NCBI GenBank assembly: GCA_026119935.1
Contig: JALRMH010000034.1
Coordinates: 248,001 to 312,000, forward strand
Length of the DNA: 64,000 nucleotides
DNA from: Endothia cerciana
Taxonomy: Eukaryota; Ascomycota; Sordariomycetes; Diaporthales; Cryphonectriaceae
Direction: 5' to 3'
Positions 9,864-18,403 of this stretch are shown here, one piece after another (position 1 is the stretch's first letter; each line of letters begins with the position of its first letter). The notes below the pieces were generated by a model that ran no database searches, was not told the DNA's origin, and saw only the letters and a list, made by a program, of their open reading frames with translations. The translations under genes were made by a program, and so were the position numbers.

Positions 9864-12709
9864 ATGTCAGCAGCATCGCCGACGCCATTGGGCGCTGGTA
9901 GTCATTTCACCTCCCTCGGCCGGAGGACATCAGCACGTCAGGCCCTGCGCCGGCCGATCTCCCGACCTCAGTTTGGCCGCAGCGAGTCCCAGCCATCTGT
10001 GCCCAGCGCACGAGAGATTGCAGCATCCGCCATTGAGGGCGCCAGGTCCCAACCACAACAATATGACGCCATGCACGACAGCTCAGACGACGAGATCCCC
10101 GTGCCTATGAAGCTCAGCGCTCTCACCAAGGCCTTGCTCAGCGATGGCGGCGCATCCGACGTCGCAGCTGCCGCGGCACACCGGCAGCAGCCTTCCCCGC
10201 CTCAACAACAGCCCCAGCAGCCAGAGACCAGAATCATGACCCGGAGACGTAGCTACCTTGCCCGGAGCGGTTCTTCTGCCGTCGAGGAGGCCCCGGTTGC
10301 GGAACCGGAGAGACCCGTGAGGGAGACGAGGCGTCATGTCAGGGCTGGCAGCGCATCTATCCCTTCTGTGCGGCCTAGCTCTCCGCCACGTGCAAGGGAT
10401 AGCAGCCCGGCGCCACGCAAGAGGATCGTGCGTCTCAGCACCACCCCCGGCGGCGGCCCGGTGTCCGGCGGCGGACTGAGGCGATCTCTCTCTGCATCCA
10501 ACAGGCGGAGGCCTGAAAGCCGAGGCCCCGAGGATGAGCCGGTCCAGCAGGTCAACCCACCCGCACCCGTTGAGGATGCAGATGTCAACACGCCTGCTCA
10601 GCCTGCGCGCCGGGTCCAGATTGCCATCGGCTCCGCACAGAGGCAGAGGTCAGCGGGCGGCTCCTCGGGAGTGGGCTCGGGGCTATCTGGTTCTGGCTTT
10701 CGCAGCGATCACGAAGCCCCAGAAGAGCTTCGTACCGAGTCTCGACCACAGTCTGCTATGAACCACAGCAGTGTCTCCAAGTTTGGAGGCAGCGTCAGAG
10801 CCCGAGAGGACCCGAATGTCCAGGGCTCAATGCGCGTCAAGCGGCTCGGCAAGGTGCCAGGGAGCTTCCTGAGCGGACCTGCCCGCCGCGGTAGGAGACG
10901 CGAGAGTGAAGAGGACAGGCTGGCCCAAGAAGTTGGCGACGGCGAGATGCTCGAGCAGCAGATGCACGAAGAAGGCCAGATCGTGGCAGACGCAGCGCCA
11001 TCGTACCGCGACTTCGCCGCCTCAGGCAGTCCTGTTAGTAGCAAGGAGTCGAGGGCCGGCAGCCGCAGACAGTCTTACGCAGACCTCAGAGCTGCGTCAC
11101 GGCTGGAGAGCCATAAGGACGAGTTCGATACAGCCCATGAGGAGCCCGTACAGCCACGGCCTGAGATCCCATCCACGCACGATCAGGAGAACGAGGTGCC
11201 GGTTCCGTCCGCATTCCAAAGGCGCAAGCATTCGTTCAGCATCCCTGACAGGGATCAGGAAAAGAAGCTCTTGCGGTCACCGAGCCTCATCGAGATTGGT
11301 TCTCGACCTGTACAGCGTCCCACTTCGCCGGAGCGTCCTATTCTAGCAACCATCAGCCAGAACGTCCAGAAGACCCCTCACGTCGTCATTCCAATACAGC
11401 AGCGACCTGCTCCGCTGCCTCCGCCGAAAATGAGTGTGCTGGACGCTGCTACTGCCACGGCAGGCGCTGCTACCACCTCTCAGGCCAACAAGAAGAAGAG
11501 CGTGATTCTCAAGGTCAACGGGAGGTCTTACCAGAGGGTGGACTGTGTCGGCCGGGGCGGCAGTGCGAAGGTGTACCGAGTGACAGCTGAGAACGGCAAG
11601 ATGTTTGCTCTGAAACGGGTCAACATCGAAAATGCCGACGAGAACACGGTCAAGGGCTTCAAGGGGGAGATTAACCTCCTCCAAAAATTGTCGAATGTGG
11701 AGCGTGTCATACGGCTGTATGATTTTGAGCTTAACGAGGAGAAGCATATGCTTAGTCTGGTGAGCCTTCCCTGCCTAAATTCTCGAAACTCTAGATAGCC
11801 GAGTTTCCACTGACTCCCCTCTTTTTAAAGCTCATGGAGATGGGAGAATTGGATCTCAACACCCTGTTAAGAGTACGGCAGAACCCCGAGGGATCTAAAC
11901 TCGACCCCGTCTTCATTCGCTTCTACTGGAAAGAAATGCTCGAATGCCTGGCTGCTGTCCATGCCCATGACATCGTCCACAGCGATCTCAAGCCGGCCAA
12001 CTTCGTCGTTGTTCAGGGCCGCCTGAAGCTCATTGACTTCGGGATCGCCAACGCCATTCAGACCGACGAGACCGTCAATGTCCATCGCGAGACTCAGATC
12101 GGTACGCCAAATTACATGTCACCCGAAAGCCTCATGGACTCGAACCACTATGCTTTCACCTCCGCCCACGGCGGCAGGTCTTTACACCCTGGGTCCAGAG
12201 GTCCCAAGCTGATGAAGCTCGGCAAGCCCAGCGACGTGTGGTCCCTGGGATGTATCTTGTACCAGATGGTCTACGGTAACCCGCCCTTTGGTCACATTCA
12301 GAACCAGATGGCCCGGTGCCAAGCCATCATCAACTGGAACCACCAGGTCGAATTTCCGGAAAGAGGCTTGGGGGGTGTGCGGGTTCCTCCCTCGCTCATG
12401 CGTACCGTAAAGCGCTGTCTCAACCGTGAACAATATGCGCGCCCCACGTGCGCAGAGCTCTTGTCCGAGAACGATCCATTCTTGTATCCAATGGAGTACG
12501 CTGTCGACATCCCCGGGATGGAGGACTCGCTGCCGGTGACGGAGGAGCTTCTCGGAAGAATCATCCAGAGCGTGGTCACGCGGTGCCGTGAACGACTACC
12601 CACAGACGGCGAGGCTGTGTCCGCATGGCCTGCAGCGTACTGGACCAGTGTCAAGAAGGCCATCGCTGCAAAGGAGGGTGGAGTGGGTGTTACTGCAGCG
12701 AGCAGATGA
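9864..12709 (+). CDS. MPS1: Dual-specificity spindle-checkpoint kinase MPS1/TTK, exons 9864..11759 and 11831..12709
   Basis: A 924-residue kinase of the Mps1/TTK family, which acts at kinetochores in the spindle assembly checkpoint and at spindle poles. Residues 1-540 are long, Arg/Ser/Pro-rich and disordered, with many potential phosphosites. The catalytic domain runs from about 550: glycine loop VGRGGSAKV, lysine K584 in FALKRVN, catalytic loop HSDLKPANF (D684), DFGIA (D701), activation segment QIGTPNYMSPES, and DVWSLGCILYQMVYG. The intron at 11760-11830 (GTGAGC..AAAG) joins MLSL to LMEMGELDL inside the hinge. HSDLKPANF instead of HRD is typical of the Mps1 family. The start ATG gives a well-formed ORF; an upstream start cannot be excluded. 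Confidence 0.93.
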
Positions 12710-13628
12710 CGATTGCTACGACGCTGAGGAACTTCTATGCGATCGAGAATGTCTCTCAATCGTGCTGTACGACCCTAGTAATTGATGGGCTGCGGTGCTC
12801 TTTGTTGGGTTTTTCGACTTCGTGACGAGACATGATGGACTACGGAATGGCATGGGGAAGGGACTTCAAAAGACATGAAGAAGCAATAGAGAAGAGGGAA
12901 GAGTTGAGCAGCGGTTTCTTCTTGTTCTGTACTCGCCTCTGAGGCAGTTCAGTGTTTCGGGCACATAGAGCCCTTTACTTGATACCACACACTACTTGCA
13001 TAAGCTTATTATGTTTTTTTTTCTTTTGGTCCCCATACGATGTCGCATTTTGTCAACTCCTCAGCCATTCAGACTATAAGCCGACCATGCAATCGCAACG
13101 TCTTTGTTTGCCGGATTTGCTCCTTCATTCAACAGAGAATACAAAGGGCTCTAGGTAATGAGTCCGAGCACCTCCCAAAGGTACGGCCGCCTTGCTGTCA
13201 GACTCTCCAAGGCTGTTGGACGCTTGGCACATTCGGAACATTCCAGCCATGATATTTGTTGCTCTCATGCAGTCCGCTCCTTGCGTTCTGTCGTAATATA
13301 CACAGTCTCAAGACGCAGCCACCCTAACCAGACGCAGGTCCTGTAGATGCTAATCACATCCGGTGTCACGGTCCAGTCCTCATCGACATTACGCTGTTCA
13401 CCTGAGAACCGTCCTGCCCCGTGTCTTCGAACGACGACACACGTTCCGCCTAGTTTCCGAACGTAGTGGCCATTGGACAGCCCGGTGGATCTTTTGAAGA
13501 AGAAGCCCCCCTTGAGCCGCCATGGTCACGAACTTGATGTCGTTTTATGTGCAACCCTGACATGCCCGCCGCGCTGTTGGCTCACAACCGTACCAGCACT
13601 TTCGCGACCCCCCTCGGGCGCACGCAAA
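12710..13628. other. Convergent intergenic region, MPS1 and MRPL49
   Basis: About 920 bp between opposing stop codons. No conserved reading frame, RNA gene or repeat beyond a short T-run near 13014. Confidence 0.5.
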
Positions 13629-14444
13629 CTAGCCCTCCACCTCGGCCGGGCCCTTGATCCTCAGCTCACTGATCCGCAACACCGTATACCGATGCTTGCT
13701 CTTGACCGTCCGGACCCTCCTGTTCCTCCGCTTCGTCTTCTCCTTGATCCTCATGGGCTCGCTGTCCACGCCCACCACGGTCGCGCGGCACTCGAACAGC
13801 CTCTCGTCGATGTACGCGACCTCGTTCGAGCCGGGCTTCCGCGCGGTCGGGTTGGTGGGCCGCAGGGTGAAGTCCCGGGACCCGAGCACGGACGCGCGGT
13901 TCAGGCGCAGGACGTCGCCCGGGGAGACGCCGGGCATCAGGAAGGGCAGACGGACGGAGTCGCCAGGCGTCACAAGGTAGGGGCGCCCGTTGATGTGGAC
14001 CGTGATGTAGTGGGAGGGCTGGGAGCGCAGGAGGGGGAGGAGCTGCCTGATGGACTCCGGGATAGGCCCCGTGGGCTGGGGGGGCGGCTCGGCCGGTGCC
14101 GTCCTCGGGGTTGCGCGTGGCCTTGATGGTGGTGATGATGATGATGATGATGATGATGATGCTGCTGCTGCGGCGGCCGGGGAGGAGGGACGGCCCGGGG
14201 CCGTGCCTGCTGCCGAGGCTCTTGTCGCCTTTGCATGGATGGCCGCCGAGGTCTGCTGCGACCGGGACGACTCGAGGGATGGGGTGGGCGGTGGTGGCTG
14301 CGCGGACGCCGTCGTGACGGTTTCGATGTTGGCCTGTGGGGTGGAGGAGATCCATCGCGCGCGGATGGGGAGCAGGAAGGTCGGGGGCAGCCGCATCACA
14401 GGGCTGCGAAGCTCCAGCGCGGAGCGCAGGAGAGACCTGCTCAT
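13629..14444 (-). CDS. MRPL49: Mitochondrial large-subunit ribosomal protein bL21m (MRPL49)
   Basis: A 271-residue bL21-family protein of the mitochondrial ribosome. The ATG at 14444 starts a typical presequence (MSRSLLRSALELRS..., Arg/Ser/Leu-rich, no acidic residues early). Residues 60-130 are a low-complexity linker with a poly-Ala and a ten-serine run encoded by an ATC/TCA-type trinucleotide repeat. The L21 domain follows: HYITVHINGRPYLVTPGD, LRLNRASVLGSRDFTL, YIDERLFECRATVVG, and the basic tail KTKRRNRRVRTVKSKHRYTVLRISEL. The frame is open further upstream to 14606, but the targeting signal supports the internal ATG. The low-complexity insert is not part of the usual L21 core. Confidence 0.9.
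   Translation of the reverse strand: MSRSLLRSALELRSPVMRLPPTFLLPIRARWISSTPQANIETVTTASAQPPPPTPSLESSRSQQTSAAIHAKATRASAAGTAPGRPSSPAAAAAASSSSSSSSSPPSRPRATPRTAPAEPPPQPTGPIPESIRQLLPLLRSQPSHYITVHINGRPYLVTPGDSVRLPFLMPGVSPGDVLRLNRASVLGSRDFTLRPTNPTARKPGSNEVAYIDERLFECRATVVGVDSEPMRIKEKTKRRNRRVRTVKSKHRYTVLRISELRIKGPAEVEG
14132..14160 (+). repeat. Coding trinucleotide repeat (GAT)n in MRPL49
   Basis: About nine to ten GAT units on the plus strand, encoding a polyserine run (TCA/ATC register) in MRPL49 on the minus strand. It lies in the linker between presequence and L21 domain and is probably length-variable. Confidence 0.8.
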
Positions 14445-15236
14445 TATGCAAGGGAGGGGGTGGGGGGTTGGCGCCGCTGCTGGCCGCTGCTGCTGCTCGG
14501 CTTTCGTGACGGTCTCGTCTCGAGAAGGAGGACTGTTTGCTGGTAGCCGGCCTGGAAAGCTCCTCGAAGATTTCGGCGCCGCGGCTGGCACCGGTGGTCT
14601 GTGCACGGAGGAGACCCTAACCCTTTCGATGGTAAGCCCAACCCCCTCAGACCTCCTGGCCCTGGCATTGACGCTGCACCACAGGTATCCTATTCAAATG
14701 TGTGGAGGAGGCAGGACAATCCAACATGCCTGGCTGGCGTCAGGGACGTCACGCCGTTCTCACGCAGGCCGCCCTGCCCCTTAACCCCCAAGGGCGCTGT
14801 CTATCGTGCTCCCGAGCCCTGAGGGCCGAGATCATGATCGCAGTGGCATGGGCCCTCCCCCGTTGACGGTCCGAACGTCTTTGCTGCCGCGCAGGAGCAC
14901 CGAATGTGGAGGGATGGATGGGGGTGGCGGCCAGACCTGAGTTGCGACTAGAACAAGACAGGTCGTCGCCGGACGGACGGGGCTCGTCTGAGACGACATA
15001 CAGCAACGTGCGGCCTGCTCTTGCCGAGGGCCTGGGATACATCCCAGTCCAAGTAGGAATGTTCTTGAGCGTTGTTAGGGCCCCACGGCTTGGATCTCCA
15101 TGGTGCATGTAGGAACCCGATCGATATACAGCAGATCGCATAATATACAACGAAACGTGTCCGGTTATTTGTTCCCTCCGCGATGTGCTCCCCATGGACA
15201 AGCTGTTCGTCGGACAAGTTTGTCTGCCCCGGTTCA
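14445..15236. other. Intergenic region upstream of MRPL49
   Basis: About 790 bp between two minus-strand genes. It contains a telomere-like CCCTAACCCT (14615-14624) about 170 bp upstream of the MRPL49 start. Nothing else is recognised. Confidence 0.5.
14615..14624 (-). promoter_or_regulatory. Telomere-repeat-like element upstream of MRPL49
   Basis: CCCTAACCCT (AGGGTTAGGG on the gene strand). Telobox-type sites bound by Tbf1-like factors are known upstream of ribosomal-protein genes in many ascomycetes. A regulatory role here is inference from motif and position. Confidence 0.35.
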
Positions 15237-15968
15237 CTAATCGCTGTCGCGCCCATTCATCATGGGGCTCCGCCTTCTACTGGCGCGCCTCGTCGCAGCC
15301 GCCGACGAACCTCTCGTCGTGCTGTTGACCCCGCTGCTCTGCGCACTCCATCGGCTCCCGGCCCCGCTGCTCGACGGGCTCAACGGGCTGCTCCTCTTGG
15401 GGTCCCTCTTGGAGCCCCGCTTGCGCATCAGCTTGTCCTCCTCGGCCCTCTGCCTCACCTTGTCGTCGCTCGCACCGCCGTTTATGACCTTCCTGCTGTA
15501 GATGAAGGCCTTAGGCCCGCCGGGGTACCTGCCCTTCTTCACCTTGCGCCTCCTCGAGAAATAGGTCCACGTCACATAGAACCCGTGGACGTGGCCCGGG
15601 ATAACGCCGCATATGAACCTGTTCAGTTGTTAGGAGAGCTGTGTGGCCCTTTTTTTTCTTTTTCCCCTTTTTTTTTTTCTTTTTTTAAACCCCCCCCCCC
15701 CCCCAAAAAAAAAGAAGGGAAAAGAGGCACAACATATAGAACAAGGGAGAAAGAATAGGTGACAAGGGCTGCCAGAGAACATGCTGCCTCTCGAGGGCGT
15801 ACCAGAGAGTGTTGATGAGGCAGTCCATGCCGACTCCTGCCACGAGCATCACGGACAGGGGCGGTACTGAAGAATCGTTAGCCTGTGCCCGTGTAGCGGC
15901 GGAGGGGGGGGAGATTCACAGAAGATGTTGATGCATGTCAGCGTGATGCGCTCCAGGAACATGTCCAT
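15237..15968 (-). CDS. PMP3/RCI-type stress-associated small membrane protein with long basic tail, exons 15920..15968, 15803..15866, 15237..15618
   Basis: A 164-residue member of the PMP3/SNA (UPF0057) family of small two-helix membrane proteins that affect membrane potential or vacuolar sorting. The N-terminal helix reads LERITLTCINIFLPPLSVML and the second helix carries the signature GVIPGHVHGFYVTWTYF, equivalent to the family's YIPGxxHAxYI. A long basic and Ser-rich tail follows (SRRRKVKKGRYPGGPKAF..., ending MMNGRDSD); typical PMP3 is only about 55 residues, so two thirds of this protein is extra cytosolic tail. Intron 1 is 15867-15919; intron 2 (15619-15802) contains T-, C- and A-runs. 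A second in-frame ATG at 15962 is an alternative start. Exons are hand-joined on the signature. Confidence 0.82.
15640..15725. repeat. T/C/A homopolymer cluster inside an intron
   Basis: Runs of T interrupted by C, then AAA, about 15 C (15690-15704) and 9 A. It falls within intron 2 of the PMP3-family gene. The T-run and A-run flanking the C-run are self-complementary. Confidence 0.85.
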
Positions 15969-16593
15969 CCTGACCGGCTCTCAACGTTCGCCCGCGGTTG
16001 TGGCGTGACGAGATGGGCATCCGCAGTTTCGACGGTTATGCAGAGCCGTTCAGATGTGGTGCGCCATGCCACAGGCCTGGAGACAACAATTCACGAGAAA
16101 GTATCGGACCCTGGATATGGGCTGGCGATGTCGGGAGAGGGTGAAACTGCAGGAGCAGGCAACATGGGACGACGTCTTGTAAGTGGGTAGTCAGGAGGGG
16201 AGGACGTGGAGACGGCCCAGACTTACACAGGTACTACAACAACTTATAGTATAGCCCCCAGAGTAGTGCGGCGAATGTCTCCAACCGCGGGGCGGACCGC
16301 GCTTGACAGGTGCCTCTTTGGGGCCCAATCTAGACGGTGTGTGTCCCTGAGCACCCCTTACCTCGAGGCGTGATGACGACAGGCTGCGACGCTGTCTTCC
16401 ACTGGACGGAGATGTTGCGGGTGACGTCACTCGGCATCTTGAGCCTCAAAATGGTTGGCGCCGGAGAATCGAATGAATTCCTGGTTACAAGGAAACTAGG
16501 GCCATGGCCTACCTCATTACTGTAACCGTCTGAGACCAGTCCTTCTTGGAACTCCTCCGCACGCGCTCGTGATGCCGCAGCCCACGTACTCTC
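15969..16593. other. Intergenic region between lipocalin and PMP3-family genes
   Basis: About 625 bp between two minus-strand genes: lipocalin 3' UTR and the promoter/leader of the downstream gene. No coding sequence is supported. Confidence 0.45.
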
Positions 16594-17463
16594 TCAAGTG
16601 TACAGGCACCCGGACTGGCTGTCCGTCACGATCAGGGCCTCGTCAGAGCCCAGGGCTACTGCACGCGCCACCAGGGTCTACACCGGTCTGGTTAGCATCC
16701 TTGCCCCCCCCCCCTTCCGGGTTGATGGTGTTGGTCTGAACACTCACATCGATCTCGGTTGTGGTCAGGTTCTGCTCGCGGCTGAGAACGAACAGCGTCG
16801 AGAAGTCCGGAGACTGCACGATGGCGTAGTCATCCTCAACGTACTCTGTCGGGGTAGGAAACAATAGAAGTCAGCAGGCTGAGCTCTTCCGGACCCGTCC
16901 TCGGAACCTAAAAATACGTATACGTATATTAGATGGCCCGCCTCCGCGAGTACTCACCCTGAACAATGTAGTTGGGCCCAGGGCAGACGTCGCCGAACCC
17001 CTCCAGCGTCACGACGAAGACGCCAGCATCGCCGTAGGCGGAGTCCGCGGCGGTCGCCGTACCCTCGATGCTGATGGGCAGGCCCAGCTCCTGGCAGGTG
17101 TTCACGACGTGGACGGTCCCGTCCGCGTCCAGCGTGTAGTTGGCCGTGATGCACTTGCAGCCGGCGTCGAAGATGGCCGCGTACCCCGCGGCCTGGTACC
17201 AGACGCCCAGGTAGGTGTCGATATCGAAGGTCGAGTCGGAGATGGGGTAGAAGCACTCGCTGTGTCCAGCGGGTCAGCAGACTTGTTCACGCGGGGTGTC
17301 GATGAGGTAGAGCAAGCTTAGGCACGGGGTGGAAACCTCACCCGTCCCAGTTCGCCGAGACGACGTTCGTCCCGTTGGACGTGGTGGCTCTGGGGACCAC
17401 AGACGTCACTGAGGCGGCCGCAGCCAGCGACAGGAGGGAGGTGAAGATGGACGCGGAACGCAT
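16594..17463 (-). CDS. Secreted lipocalin-like protein, exons 17342..17463, 16958..17259, 16748..16845, 16594..16677
   Basis: A 201-residue lipocalin-fold protein, likely secreted, that could carry small hydrophobic ligands. Residues 1-22 form a signal peptide (MRSASIFTSLLSLAAAASVT). The lipocalin hallmark GxW is in DTYLGVWYQAAG, followed by strands CKCITANYTLDADG and GDAGVFVVTLEGF, the ligand-pocket segment EYVEDDYAIVQSPDFSTLFV, and a C-terminal helix ending DSQSGCLYT with a terminal Cys likely paired to an upstream Cys. Introns at 17260-17341, 16846-16957 and 16678-16747 all use GTGAGG or GTGAGT donors and keep phase; the last contains an 11-C run. Ligand and function are unknown. Confidence 0.85.
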
Positions 17464-18403
17464 TTCAAGTCACGGAGCAGCGAACGAACAGCTGATACTG
17501 TCTTGAGATGGTGGTGGTGGTGGTGGTGGCTCCAAGTCCCACTAGCCTCCCAAAACCGCCGCAGCAGCCTCTCTTCTTATCCTTCTCGCTGACTCCAGTA
17601 AACCAGCAACCGAGACCATCACCGCGATCTGCTCATGGTCCTCCTCGGAAACTTCCTCTCAACGCTTCGCATTCGCTTCGAAGACGCTCCGCCTTCTCGC
17701 AGCGCTGCCACTCCTTGAGAAGTCGTGAGACATGCCAGCGAACCGGGCGCGACCTTCCCTATTCAACCCTTTCAGCCTTTCTCACTGCCGCGGTAAGGGC
17801 CTGATCAGGTATACAACTCGTGAGGATATGATATAGACGCCCGCTGGACCACGATGACGGTGTCATAGACATGGAACTCTAGTTCTCGCATCAACGATCA
17901 CGGTGGTGATCGCTCGATCTCTGGTTTTCAAAAAAAATGGGCCGCCCTGGGCAATGAGCCCCACCGCGGTGAGGTCTCTGGTTGGGCTGGCCGGCCGCGG
18001 ACGGGGACGGTGGCGCTTTGGGCAGGTGGTGCTGCCGACAGTATAGGGGAAACCCGACAAAAGCAAGATTCCCATGCTCACCGTTGAATGCCATTCACGA
18101 TTCTTGTTTCATGCTCGGAATGGCAGGACGCCCAAATCCGGGGTCGAGTAACATCGTTGTCCTCAGCCACGACGAGGCTTTACACGAAGCAGGCGACAGT
18201 CGCGACAGCTGAATTCGATGCTCCACCTATAGTACATGGTATATAGAATAGGCGAATGCGTTTCTGCCCCTAGGGTATATCAGTGCGCCTCAACCACTCC
18301 CAGCAATGCAATACTCCATTCCGGTACTGGCGCCAAGACTCCCACCCTTCATAGCTGATCAGCCGGCCGGGTTACAGATTGGGGGCAGAGCAATGCGGAC
18401 ATT
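17464..18403. other. Intergenic region upstream of the lipocalin gene
   Basis: About 940 bp between the 3' end of APC2 and the lipocalin start, both minus strand. A GGT microsatellite (17509-17529) lies about 45 bp upstream of the lipocalin ATG. Nothing else is seen. Confidence 0.5.

Noticed and set aside
14604..14606. Upstream start for MRPL49
   Set aside because: The extra 54 residues lack targeting character, while the internal ATG at 14444 begins a clear mitochondrial presequence.
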